Shown here: positions 32,981 to 40,861 of the stretch, in pieces
Position numbering within the stretch: the stretch's first letter is position 1
Layout of the letters: each line of letters opens with the position of its first letter
Assembly (NCBI GenBank): GCA_951812615.1
Contig: CATOSU010000001.1
Coordinates: 868,001 to 932,000 of the forward strand
DNA length: 64,000 nt
From: an uncultured Paracoccaceae bacterium
GTDB lineage: Bacteria; Pseudomonadota; Alphaproteobacteria; Rhodobacterales; Rhodobacteraceae
Direction of reading: 5' to 3'
Notes under the pieces: model-generated
Seen by the model: only the letters and a program-made list of their open reading frames with translations
The model's database searches: none
What the model was told of the DNA's origin: nothing
Position numbers and translations under genes: made by a program

Positions 32981-33742
32981 ATGAGTGACAAAACGCCCCC
33001 CGGTGACCGCATCGCCAAGGTTCTTGCCCGTGCCGGCCTCGCTTCGCGCCGCGAGGCCGAACGCATGATCACTGCCGGCCGGGTCACGGTGAACGGCAAA
33101 CAGATCGACAGCCCGGCGCTGAACGTGACCGAAGCCGACCGGATCACCGTCGACGGCAACCCGCTGGCCGAACCGGAGCCGACGCGCCTGTGGCTCTATC
33201 ACAAACCGCCGGGCCGGGTGACAACCGCGCGCGACGAGCAGGGCCGGCCGACGATCTTCGACGACCTGCCCGCAGAGGTGCCGCGGGTGAACAGCGTCGG
33301 ACGGCTCGACCTCAACTCCGAGGGCCTGCTGCTGCTGACCAATGACGGCGGCATCAAGCGGCAGCTGGAACTGCCGGCAACCGGCTGGCTGCGCAGGTAT
33401 CGCGTGCGGTTCCGGGGCCGCCCGAAGGACGAGGATTTCGCCCCTCTGCGCAAGGGCCTGACGCTGGACGGAGAGCGGTTTCAGCCGATGCAGGTCACGC
33501 TGGACCGGCAGCAGGGCGCAAATGGCTGGGCCACAATCGGTCTGCGCGAGGGCAAAAACCGCGAGATCCGCCGCGCGATGGAGGATTTGGGCCTGCCGGT
33601 GAACCGGCTGATCCGGGTGTCCTACGGCCCGTTCCAGCTGGGCAGTCTGAAACCCGGCGAGGTGGAGGAGGTCCGCCGCCGCGTCCTGCGCGACCAGCTT
33701 GGGCTGGACGGTCCGAAAAAGCAGGTGTCCCGGCGCCGGTGA
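32981..33742 (+). CDS. rluB: Ribosomal large subunit pseudouridine synthase, RluB-type
   Basis: This 253-residue protein has an N-terminal S4 RNA-binding domain (GDRIAKVLARAGLASRREAE, about residues 8-65) and an RsuA/RluB/E/F catalytic domain with SVGRLDLNSEGLLLLTNDG, where the Asp of GRLD is the catalytic nucleophile, and GLREGKNREIRRAMEDLGL near residue 190. RluB modifies U2605 of 23S rRNA in E. coli; target identity is by family. The C-terminus is basic (QVSRRR). Confidence 0.88.
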   Translation: MSDKTPPGDRIAKVLARAGLASRREAERMITAGRVTVNGKQIDSPALNVTEADRITVDGNPLAEPEPTRLWLYHKPPGRVTTARDEQGRPTIFDDLPAEVPRVNSVGRLDLNSEGLLLLTNDGGIKRQLELPATGWLRRYRVRFRGRPKDEDFAPLRKGLTLDGERFQPMQVTLDRQQGANGWATIGLREGKNREIRRAMEDLGLPVNRLIRVSYGPFQLGSLKPGEVEEVRRRVLRDQLGLDGPKKQVSRRR

Positions 33743-33826
33743 CGCGCGCGCGCCAAGGTTCCCCCTAGCGCGAACCGGCCTTTTCGCCTAGATTTCTGCT
33801 GCGCAGCAACAGCCTTGGGGGCCGTC

Positions 33827-33919
33827 ATGTCTGGCAGTGGTATTCAGAATATCGCCTACGCGGCTCTGATCGTCGTGATGTTTGGCGTCTGCACCGGATG
33901 GCTGGGAGGCCTGTGGTAA
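33827..33919 (+). CDS. Single-span membrane micropeptide, 30 residues
   Basis: This 30-residue frame reads MSGSGIQNIAYAALIVVMF then GVCTGWLGGLW and is mostly one transmembrane helix. GGGGG lies 5 nt before the ATG, and its stop is one base before the XpaC-like start, so the two are translationally linked. It opens the XpaC-TelA-SPFH operon. No family is recognised; the hydrophobic design and spacing make it a credible gene. Confidence 0.55.
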   Translation: MSGSGIQNIAYAALIVVMFGVCTGWLGGLW

Positions 33920-33920
33920 G

Positions 33921-34829
33921 ATGACCAAACGCTATGGCGGCAAGTACAGTCCGGATGGCACCGGGGACCCGGCCGAGGCGCCCCCCGAACGCGGCGCCTA
34001 TGACGGTGCACAGGCCGATGCCGCCGGGATGCGGGCGAATGTGCTGTTCGTGCCCGCCATTCCGCTGGTCTTTACCTCGCTCAACGATGGCGCTGTCGGC
34101 CTGACGCTGGCGATCGTCGCGGCCGCGATCCTGACGCTGGCGGCGTGGCTGACACGCGACGGGCTGCGGGCCGAGGCCGAATACAACGCCCGCAAGGTGG
34201 CCCGGCGCCCGGCGATGCCGCGCAAGATGGCCGCCAGCGTGCTGACCGCGCTGGGCATTGCCGTGGCCGCCTACAAGACCGGGCTCGCCGACGGGGAAAC
34301 CGGATCGCTGATTGCCGGGCTTCTGTTCGGCGCCGTGGCCGGTGCGCTGCACAGTGCCGCCTTCGGGTTCGATCCGCTGAAGAACAAGGGCATGGAAGGC
34401 ATCGACACACATCAGCAGGACCGGGTCGCACGCGTTGTGCACGAGGCCGAAAAGACCCTGCGCGAGATGTCGGACGCCATTCTGCGTGCCGGCGACCGGC
34501 AGATGGAGGCGCGGGTGGAACGGTTCCAGACCACCGCGCGCGAGCTGTTCCGCACTGTCGAGGAAGACCCCCGCGACCTGAGCGGCGCACGCAAGTACAT
34601 GACCGTCTATCCGCGCGGCGCCTGCGACGCGACGGTGAAGTTCGCGGATGTCTATTCCCGCACCCGGGATGCACAGGCACAGGCGGATTACGGCACGCTG
34701 CTGGACGATCTGGAACAGAACTTTGCCGCGCGCACCCGCAAGATGCTGCTGGATGACCGCAGCGACCTGACCGTCGAGATCGAAGTCCTCCGCGACCGGC
34801 TGAAACAGGAAGGCGTCCGGCTGGATTGA
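33921..34829 (+). CDS. XpaC-like (5-bromo-4-chloroindolyl phosphate hydrolysis) family protein
   Basis: This 302-residue protein has a soluble, poorly ordered N-terminus, two pairs of membrane-spanning stretches (about residues 40-75 and 92-135), and a C-terminal helical domain typical of XpaC (RVARVVHEAEKTLREMSDAI ... YMTVYPRGACDATVKFADVY). XpaC is named after an indirect Bacillus phenotype and has no proved enzyme activity. It usually neighbours TelA, as here (33 bases downstream). It is probably a membrane partner of TelA. Confidence 0.8.
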   Translation: MTKRYGGKYSPDGTGDPAEAPPERGAYDGAQADAAGMRANVLFVPAIPLVFTSLNDGAVGLTLAIVAAAILTLAAWLTRDGLRAEAEYNARKVARRPAMPRKMAASVLTALGIAVAAYKTGLADGETGSLIAGLLFGAVAGALHSAAFGFDPLKNKGMEGIDTHQQDRVARVVHEAEKTLREMSDAILRAGDRQMEARVERFQTTARELFRTVEEDPRDLSGARKYMTVYPRGACDATVKFADVYSRTRDAQAQADYGTLLDDLEQNFAARTRKMLLDDRSDLTVEIEVLRDRLKQEGVRLD

Positions 34830-34862
34830 TCCAGACCCCATTTCTCAAGAGGAAGATATTCC

Positions 34863-36056
34863 ATGTCCGAAACAGTTCGCGAAAAAGCCTCTGCCGCGCT
34901 GGCCGAAGTCGAAGCCGTCAGCGCCGTTGTCCTGCCTGACCCGACCGCCGATATCGTGCCTCTGGCCGAAGCGGACGCGCCCGCCGGCGCCGAAATCCGC
35001 AAGCGGATGGACGAGCTGGACATGGGCGACACCAATTCGATCGTCCGGTTCGGGTCCGCTGCACAGGCCGAGCTGCAGACGATCAGCCAGGCGATGCTGC
35101 AGGACGTGAAGAACAAGGATGTCGGACCGGCCGGCAATTCACTGCGCGACATCGTGTCGACGATCCGCGGTTTCTCGGTCGATGAACTGGACCCGAACCG
35201 CAAACGCAGCTTCTTCGAACGCATCTTCGGGCGGGCCGGCAATGCCGTGTCCGATTTCATCTCGAATTACGAAGACGTGCAGGACCAGATCGACAAGATC
35301 ACCGACGATCTGCTGGGCCACGAACACACGCTGCTGAAAGACATCAAGTCGCTGGACCTGCTATATGAAAAGACGCTGGCCTTCTACGATGAACTGGCGC
35401 TTTACATTGCCGCCGGCGAGGAGAAGCTGAAAGAGCTGGACGAAACCACCATTCCCGCCAAGGAGGCCGAGGTTCAGGCCGCCCCCGAGGGCGAGCAGGT
35501 GATGGAAGCGCAGGAACTGCGCGACCTGCGCGCCGCGCGCGACGATCTGGAACGCCGGGTGCACGACCTCAAGCTGACCCGGCAGGTGACCATGCAGTCG
35601 CTGCCGTCGATCCGGCTGGTGCAGGAAAACGATAAATCGCTGGTGACCAAGATCAACTCCACGCTGGTGAACACTGTGCCGCTGTGGGAAACCCAGCTCG
35701 CGCAGGCGCTGACCATCCAGCGGTCGTCCGAGGCCGCAGCGGCCGTGCGCGACGCCAATGACCTGACCAATGAGCTGCTGACCGCCAATGCCGCCAATCT
35801 GCGTTCGTCGAACAAGGCGATCCGCGAGGAAATGGAACGCGGCGTCTTTGACATCGAAGCCGTGAAACAGGCCAATGCCGACCTGATCGGCACCATTCAG
35901 GAAAGCCTGCAGATCGCCGACGAAGGCAAGGCGCGGCGCGCCGCAGCCGAGGAAGAGCTGCTCAAGATGGAGGCCGAACTGCGTGATACGCTGGCCTCGG
36001 CCAAGGCCAAGAAAACCGGCCTGGGCGACACCGCGTCCGGAGCGGTGCCGCAGTAA
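34863..36056 (+). CDS. TelA-family toxic anion resistance protein
   Basis: This 397-residue, largely helical cytoplasmic protein of the TelA/YaaN family is linked to tellurite and cell-envelope stress resistance by an unknown mechanism. The body carries RKRSFFERIFGRAGNAVSDF, VQDQIDKITDDLLGHEHTLL, and a long coiled coil with LTRQVTMQSLPSIRLVQEND and VNTVPLWETQLAQALTIQR. AGGAAGATATTCC precedes the ATG. It lies between the XpaC-like gene and a DUF2927 lipoprotein gene. Confidence 0.9.
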   Translation: MSETVREKASAALAEVEAVSAVVLPDPTADIVPLAEADAPAGAEIRKRMDELDMGDTNSIVRFGSAAQAELQTISQAMLQDVKNKDVGPAGNSLRDIVSTIRGFSVDELDPNRKRSFFERIFGRAGNAVSDFISNYEDVQDQIDKITDDLLGHEHTLLKDIKSLDLLYEKTLAFYDELALYIAAGEEKLKELDETTIPAKEAEVQAAPEGEQVMEAQELRDLRAARDDLERRVHDLKLTRQVTMQSLPSIRLVQENDKSLVTKINSTLVNTVPLWETQLAQALTIQRSSEAAAAVRDANDLTNELLTANAANLRSSNKAIREEMERGVFDIEAVKQANADLIGTIQESLQIADEGKARRAAAEEELLKMEAELRDTLASAKAKKTGLGDTASGAVPQ

Positions 36057-36071
36057 TCCGGGCGCCGGCCA

Positions 36072-36980
36072 ATGCGCCCGGCTTTCCTGATGGTCATCGC
36101 GGCGCTGCTGCTGACCGGGTGTGATGAGACGACACCGGGCCGCAGCCCGGTGCCCCCCTCCCGCCCCGGGGCCAGCGCCACGCCCTCGGCGGAAAGTCAG
36201 GCGCTGGCGCGTTACTATCTGGCAGTGCAGAACGACCTGCTGTCGCGCGGGCTGATGCGCACCGACGGTGGCGGGCCGGACACGCCGTTTACCGCCGACG
36301 ATCTGGCGCGGAATTTCGGCAAGATCGCGTTCAACGACGAATATGTCGGCCCGCGCACCGGAACCGCCGGGCGGCTGGGCCGCTGGCAGGTGCCGGTGCG
36401 CGTCGCGTCCGAGTTTGGCCCCTCGGTGCCGGCCGAAACCGTGGCACGGGACAAGCGGATCATTTCCGACTATGCCCGGCGGCTGGGCCGGGTCACCGGT
36501 CACCCGGTTTCGCCCGTATCCGGCAACGCCAATTTCACCGTGTTCGTGGCCGGCGAGGACGACAAGGCATTTCTCGAGGCCCGCCTGCGGCAGCTGATCC
36601 CCGGGATCGGCCCCGAACAGATCGCGCTGTTCGTGAATGTGCCACGCTCGATCTACTGCCTCGTGGTCGCCTATTCCGGCGAGGGCACGCCCGATCTCTA
36701 CACCCGCGCCATCGCGCTGATCCGGGCCGAACATCCCGATCTGGTGCGCCGCGCCTGCGTGCACGAAGAGGTGGCGCAGGGGCTGGGCCTGCCCAATGAC
36801 AGCCTGCAGGCACGGCCGTCGATCTTCAATGACGACGACGAATTCGCACTGCTGACCAACCACGACGAACTGCTGCTGCGCATGCTCTACGACCCGCGCT
36901 TGAAACCCGGCCAGACCGAAGCTCAGGCCGCGCCGGTGGTACGCATCCTTGCGCGGGAGTACATGGGGCTGGCATTATGA
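36072..36980 (+). CDS. DUF2927 family lipoprotein
   Basis: This 302-residue protein has a lipoprotein signal (LMVIAALLLTGC, Cys17) and a Pro-rich linker. The DUF2927 domain spans about residues 60-275, containing RWQVPVRVASEFGPSV, GRVTGHPVSPVSG, FVNVPRSIYCLVVAY and RACVHEEVAQGLGLPND; the last block resembles a metallopeptidase-like HE-x-x-Q segment. No activity is established. It is expected at the periplasmic face of the envelope, in the same operon as TelA and the SPFH protein. Confidence 0.83.
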   Translation: MRPAFLMVIAALLLTGCDETTPGRSPVPPSRPGASATPSAESQALARYYLAVQNDLLSRGLMRTDGGGPDTPFTADDLARNFGKIAFNDEYVGPRTGTAGRLGRWQVPVRVASEFGPSVPAETVARDKRIISDYARRLGRVTGHPVSPVSGNANFTVFVAGEDDKAFLEARLRQLIPGIGPEQIALFVNVPRSIYCLVVAYSGEGTPDLYTRAIALIRAEHPDLVRRACVHEEVAQGLGLPNDSLQARPSIFNDDDEFALLTNHDELLLRMLYDPRLKPGQTEAQAAPVVRILAREYMGLAL

Positions 36981-37020
36981 GGCTGGAACCGCCGACCCGT
37001 TTTCTGAAAGAGGACCACTT

Positions 37021-38151
37021 ATGGGCATTTTCGATTTCCTGACCGGTGAATTCATCGATGTCATTCACTGGGTCGACGACACCCGCGACACCGTCGTCTG
37101 GCGGTTCGAGCGCGAGGGGCACGAGATCAAGTACGGCGCCAAGCTGACCGTGCGCGAGGGACAGGCTGCGGTGTTCGTGCATGAAGGCCAGCTGGCGGAT
37201 GTGTTCACCCCCGGTCTCTACATGCTCGAAACCAACAACATGCCGGTCATGACGACGCTGCAGCACTGGGACCACGGCTTCAAAAGCCCGTTCAAGTCCG
37301 AGGTCTATTTCGTCGACACCACCCGGTTCAATGATCTGAAATGGGGCACCAAGAACCCGATCATCTGCCGCGACCCCGAATTCGGGCCGGTGCGTCTGCG
37401 CGCCTTTGGCACCTACTCGATGCGGGTGACGGACCCGGCGCGCATCATGCAGGAAATCGTCGGCACGGACGGCGAATTCACCACCGACGAAATCAGTTTT
37501 CAGGTCCGCAACATCATCGTGCAGGAGTTTTCCCGCGTCGTCGCCGGCTCGGGCATCCCGGTGCTGGACATGGCCGCCAACACCGCCGATCTGGGCAAGC
37601 TGGTGGCGCAGGAGATCAACCCGGTCATCGACAGCTACGGCATCGCCTTGCCCGAGCTATATATCGAGAACATCTCGCTGCCGCCCGCCGTCGAGGCGGC
37701 GATGGACAAGCGCACCTCGATGGGGCTGGTGGGCGATCTCAATGCGTTCAGCCAGTATGCGGCGGCCGAGGCGATGACCGCCGCCGCGGCGAACCCCGCA
37801 GGCGGCGGCATGGCCGCGGGCCTTGGCGCGGGCATGGGCATGGCGATGGCGCAGAACATGGGCCGCGGGCCGTGGGGGGCTGCCCCGCAGGCACAGGCCG
37901 CACCGGCCGCGGCAGCCGCCCCCGCCCCGCCGCCGCCACCGGTCGAACATGTCTGGCACATCGCCGAGGGCGGCGAGACCAAGGGCCCGTTTTCCAAGGC
38001 CAAGATGGGCCGCATGGCGACCGAAGGCAGCCTGACCCGCGACAGCTATGTCTGGACCGCCGGACAGGACGGCTGGAAACGGGCCGAGGACGTGGCCGAG
38101 CTGGCCCAGCTCTTCACCATCCTGCCGCCGCCACCGCCGCCGGGGATCTGA
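37021..38151 (+). CDS. SPFH-domain protein with C-terminal GYF_2 (DUF4339) domain
   Basis: This 376-residue protein has an SPFH/virion-core-like domain (about residues 1-255: FIDVIHWVDDTRDTVVWRFE, EGQAAVFVHEGQLADVFTPG, VYFVDTTRFNDLKWGTKNP). An Ala/Gly/Pro-rich linker follows, then a GYF_2 domain near residue 310 (VWHIAEGGETKGPFSKAKMG ... TRDSYVWTAGQDGWKRA). The SPFH part resembles Bacillus YdjI, which acts with the zinc-ribbon protein YdjG in membrane recruitment of a PspA-type protein. GYF_2 domains bind proline-rich partners. AGAGGA precedes the ATG. Confidence 0.88.
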   Translation: MGIFDFLTGEFIDVIHWVDDTRDTVVWRFEREGHEIKYGAKLTVREGQAAVFVHEGQLADVFTPGLYMLETNNMPVMTTLQHWDHGFKSPFKSEVYFVDTTRFNDLKWGTKNPIICRDPEFGPVRLRAFGTYSMRVTDPARIMQEIVGTDGEFTTDEISFQVRNIIVQEFSRVVAGSGIPVLDMAANTADLGKLVAQEINPVIDSYGIALPELYIENISLPPAVEAAMDKRTSMGLVGDLNAFSQYAAAEAMTAAAANPAGGGMAAGLGAGMGMAMAQNMGRGPWGAAPQAQAAPAAAAAPAPPPPPVEHVWHIAEGGETKGPFSKAKMGRMATEGSLTRDSYVWTAGQDGWKRAEDVAELAQLFTILPPPPPPGI

Positions 38152-38152
38152 C

Positions 38153-38585
38153 ATGGTGTTCCGCAGGCTCGGCCTCGCGGCCGTGATGTCGCTGGGCGCC
38201 ATTGCCGCCAGCGCGGCAAACAAGGACCCGGCAACGCTGAAGCACAAGGCAGCGCCGGCGGGATACGTGCCCGTGGCGGTGGCCCAGCTCATCGATGATG
38301 TGTTTGCGGCCAACCCGGTTTGACATTGTTGCGCGCAACAAGGCGGAATTTACGCTGACCAAGGATGGCCGGGTCCTCTACCGGCCATCCTCCGCAGCCT
38401 CGGGGCTGGAAGAGGAAAGCCGAACCGTGGGGAGCGATCCCTATCTGCTGTGCATGGCGCCGGTTGGCACCTGGACCGGCATGTGCATGCGGGTGTGGCA
38501 GGCCGAGGGCAAAGGCTATTACTGCACCGGCGTTTTCGGCACCCGGGCGAAATGGCGCCGCAAATGTGAAATCAGGCTGCCCTGA
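38153..38585 (+). pseudogene. Small secreted protein gene with an apparent frameshift
   Basis: The first frame (38153-38323) gives a signal peptide (MVFRRLGLAAVMSLGAIAAS) and ends VAQLIDDVFAANPV. The next frame, from about 38321 to 38585, continues FDIVARNKAEFTLTKDGRVL and ends with Cys-containing segments (PYLLCMAPVG, TGMCMRVW, YYCTGVFG, RRKCEIRLP) but has no signal peptide or good start. Removing one base near CCCGGTTTGAC (38317-38327) fuses them into one protein of about 143 residues. It is either a natural pseudogene, a sequencing error or a programmed shift. It lies within the XpaC-TelA-SPFH operon. Confidence 0.65.
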
Positions 38586-38605
38586 CGCGAACCGGAGAGA
38601 CCGAC

Positions 38606-39094
38606 ATGCCGGAACAGACCGGATATTCCCGCCTTCAGATCGCCCTGCACTGGCTGATCGCCGTACTGATCTTTGCGGCGTTTTTCACGCATGAAACGAT
38701 GGAGAAGGCGTTCGAGGCGCGGCTGGCCTCGGGCGCCGGCGGCATCGAAGGCAATCCGCCCCATGTCTGGCTGGGCGGGGCGGCGTTCGTCCTGATCCTG
38801 GTGCGGATCGTGGTCCGGCGGATCTCCGGCGCGCCCGGCCCGGTTGCGGGCAGTTCACCGCTGATGGCGACGGCGGCGGAATGGGGGCATCGGCTGCTCT
38901 ATTTCCTGATGGCGGCGGCGCCCTTGCTGGGTGCGATCACCTGGTATGGCGGGGTCGAAGCCGCCGGCGATGTGCACGAGACCGCGGGCAAGGCGCTGAT
39001 GATTGTGGCGCTGGGCCACGCGGCGGTTGCGTTGTGGCACCATTACGTGAAGAAAGACGACGCCATGCGGCGCATGATGAAACCCGGAGACTGA
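38606..39094 (+). CDS. Cytochrome b561-type integral membrane protein
   Basis: This 162-residue protein has four predicted transmembrane helices with the cytochrome b561 (bacterial/Ni-hydrogenase) pattern: YSRLQIALHWLIAVLIFAAF with a heme His near residue 15, HVWLGGAAFVLILVRIVVRR, WGHRLLYFLMAAAPLLGAIT, and GHAAVALWHHYVKKDD with the closing His pair. It would carry electrons across the inner membrane. It is co-directional with, and only 4 bases before, the zinc-ribbon gene. Confidence 0.87.
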   Translation: MPEQTGYSRLQIALHWLIAVLIFAAFFTHETMEKAFEARLASGAGGIEGNPPHVWLGGAAFVLILVRIVVRRISGAPGPVAGSSPLMATAAEWGHRLLYFLMAAAPLLGAITWYGGVEAAGDVHETAGKALMIVALGHAAVALWHHYVKKDDAMRRMMKPGD

Positions 39095-39098
39095 GCCG

Positions 39099-40229
39099 AT
39101 GTCCGCACCGCCCCCGCCCCCGTCCGAGGAGACCCCGGCCACGCCCGGCAGCGAACACCGCTTTCCCTGCGAGCAATGCGGCGCCGACTACCGGTTCAAC
39201 CCCGACGACGGCACCCTGACCTGCAGCCATTGTGGCCATTCAGAACAGATCGGTTCGGGCCCGTGGCAGGGCGCGCAGCTCAAGGAGCTAGATTTCGACG
39301 CGGCAATGGCACAGGATCTGCCGGAGAGCGAGATCGAGGAAACCCGTGTCCTGACATGCCCCAATTGCGCGGCGCAGGTCGAGTTTGACCCTGACACCCA
39401 TTCCAAGGAATGCCCGTTCTGCGCCTCGCCCGTGGTCACCGACACCGGCATGCACCGGCATATCAAGCCGCGGGGCCTGCTGCCCTTCGCGCTGGATGAA
39501 CGCGCCGCGCACAAGCAGATGTCGGACTGGCTGGGCCGGTTGTGGTTCGCGCCCAACGGGCTCAAGGAATACGCGCGCAAGGGCCGCAGGATGGAGGGCA
39601 TCTATGTCCCCTACTGGACCTTCGATGCCGATACCCGGTCGCAATACCGCGGCGAGCGCGGCACGGTTTACTACGTGACCCGCACCGTCACGCGCGATGG
39701 AAAACAGGTGCAGGAGAAGGTTCAGAAAGTCCGCTGGACCCCGAAATCGGGCCGCGTGAAGCGGTTTTTCGACGATGTGCTGGTGCTCGCCTCCAAGAGC
39801 CTGCCCAAGACCTATACCGACGCGCTGGAACCCTGGGACCTTGCCGAACTGGTGCCGTACCAGCCCAACTACCTCGCCGGTTTCCGGGCCGAGGGATACA
39901 CCGTGGAACTGGCGGACGGCTATTCCGAGGCGCGCACGCATATGGCCCGGGTGATCGAACGCGACGTGCTGTTCGACATTGGTGGCGACCGGCAGCGCAT
40001 TCACAAGATCGACACGGATGTCTCGGACGTGACCTTCAAGCACATCCTGCTGCCGGTCTGGCTGGCGGCCTACAAGTTCCGCGGCAGGACCTACCGGTTC
40101 GTCGTCAACGGCCGCACCGGCCGGGTTCAGGGCGAACGGCCATGGTCGGCCATGAAGATCCTGATCGCGGTGACGCTGGGCCTGCTGGTGGCGGCCGGCG
40201 TCGGCTATTTCCTGGCCACCAGCCAGTAA
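39099..40229 (+). CDS. Membrane-anchored double zinc-ribbon protein (YdjG-like)
   Basis: This 376-residue protein has two zinc ribbons near the N-terminus: CEQCGADYRF with CSHCGH, and CPNCAAQVEF with CPFCAS. A beta-rich middle domain follows (MEGIYVPYWTFDADTRSQYR, and LPKTYTDALEPWDLAELVPY), then VWLAAYKFRGRTYRFVVNG and a C-terminal transmembrane helix (ILIAVTLGLLVAAGVGYFLA). Annotation pipelines sometimes call it primosomal protein N'-like, which is unsupported. The layout resembles YdjG of Bacillus, partner of the SPFH protein YdjI, and an SPFH gene is in this operon. Confidence 0.78.
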   Translation: MSAPPPPPSEETPATPGSEHRFPCEQCGADYRFNPDDGTLTCSHCGHSEQIGSGPWQGAQLKELDFDAAMAQDLPESEIEETRVLTCPNCAAQVEFDPDTHSKECPFCASPVVTDTGMHRHIKPRGLLPFALDERAAHKQMSDWLGRLWFAPNGLKEYARKGRRMEGIYVPYWTFDADTRSQYRGERGTVYYVTRTVTRDGKQVQEKVQKVRWTPKSGRVKRFFDDVLVLASKSLPKTYTDALEPWDLAELVPYQPNYLAGFRAEGYTVELADGYSEARTHMARVIERDVLFDIGGDRQRIHKIDTDVSDVTFKHILLPVWLAAYKFRGRTYRFVVNGRTGRVQGERPWSAMKILIAVTLGLLVAAGVGYFLATSQ

Positions 40230-40235
40230 TGTTTC

Positions 40236-40300
40236 GTTCCAGAATTTTCGCCGAAAATTCTGGAACACAAGATTATTCGACGAATAATCTTGTGTTCCAG
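40236..40300. terminator. Overlapping twin palindromes between convergent genes (copy D)
   Basis: GTTCCAGAATTTTCG pairs with its inverse copy across one base (40236-40266). CTGGAACACAAGATTATTCG pairs with its inverse across one base (40260-40300). The CTGGAAC segment belongs to both stems, so the two hairpins are mutually exclusive. The location between the convergent zinc-ribbon and hsp20 genes suits a bidirectional terminator, although no long T run follows either stem. Confidence 0.65.
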
Positions 40301-40307
40301 TGCGCCT

Positions 40308-40727
40308 TCAGGAGGTTCGGATCTCAACCTTGCGGGCCGAGTCCGTCTCTTCTTTGGCAATCTTCGGGATCGTGATGCTCAGCACCCCGTCCTTCATATG
40401 CGCGTCCACCTTCGATCCGTCTGCATCCTGCGGCAGGCGAAACGACCGGCGGAAGGCCCCGTATTGGCGTTCGGAGAAAAACCAGGTGTCACCCTTTTTC
40501 GTCTCCTCGGTCTTCTTCTCGCCGCGGACGGTCACGACGCCATCGTCTACAGTCAGCTCGATGTCGCCCTCGCTGACGCCCGGAAGCTCCATGTTGATGG
40601 CATAGGCCTCGCCGCTGCCGGAGGCTTCTGTCGCCGGGCTGAGCCAGTCCGCCACCCGGCCTGTTACAGCCCGGAACGGGTCGTACAAAGAGGGCCAGAT
40701 CGACGAGTGATCAGTTTTCTCAACCAT
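40308..40727 (-). CDS. Hsp20 family small heat shock protein
   Basis: This 139-residue protein has a short N-terminal arm and an alpha-crystallin domain (about residues 38-130): AYAINMELPGVSEGDIELTV, VVTVRGEKK, ERQYGAFRRSFRLPQDADGS and KDGVLSITIPK. A short C-terminal extension follows. It is an ATP-independent holdase that keeps unfolded proteins soluble. GGAG lies 9 nt before the ATG. The upstream gap shared with the nitroreductase gene holds an FNR-like box. Confidence 0.93.
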   Translation of the reverse strand: MVEKTDHSSIWPSLYDPFRAVTGRVADWLSPATEASGSGEAYAINMELPGVSEGDIELTVDDGVVTVRGEKKTEETKKGDTWFFSERQYGAFRRSFRLPQDADGSKVDAHMKDGVLSITIPKIAKEETDSARKVEIRTS

Positions 40728-40786
40728 GATCGAAATCTCCTGTCTTTGTTGCGGTCCTACTTTTTCATCCCGGCCGCCGAATGTCC

Positions 40787-40800
40787 TTGATCTGTCTCAA
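40787..40800. promoter_or_regulatory. FNR/FnrL-like binding site
   Basis: TTGATCTGTCTCAA matches the FNR consensus TTGAT-N4-ATCAA at nine of ten defined positions. It lies in the divergent gap between hsp20 and the nitroreductase gene. In Rhodobacteraceae, FnrL/Dnr-type regulators use this motif to control genes at low oxygen. The distance to either start is workable, but clear -10 boxes were not found. Confidence 0.45.
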
Positions 40801-40861
40801 ACCCCCTTGCTCTGCCGGGCCGGCGCAGCCATGTTGCGCCGGCCAGTTGCCGGAGCCTGAC

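Noticed and set aside
38295-38585. A separate 96-residue gene after the small secreted protein
   Set aside because: It has no signal peptide or ribosome-binding site, and its N-terminal residues are not protein-like until the frame joins the preceding one. A frameshifted single gene explains it better.
39099-40229. Primosomal protein N' (PriA) or helicase
   Set aside because: Only zinc ribbons are shared. There are no Walker motifs and the C-terminus is a transmembrane helix.
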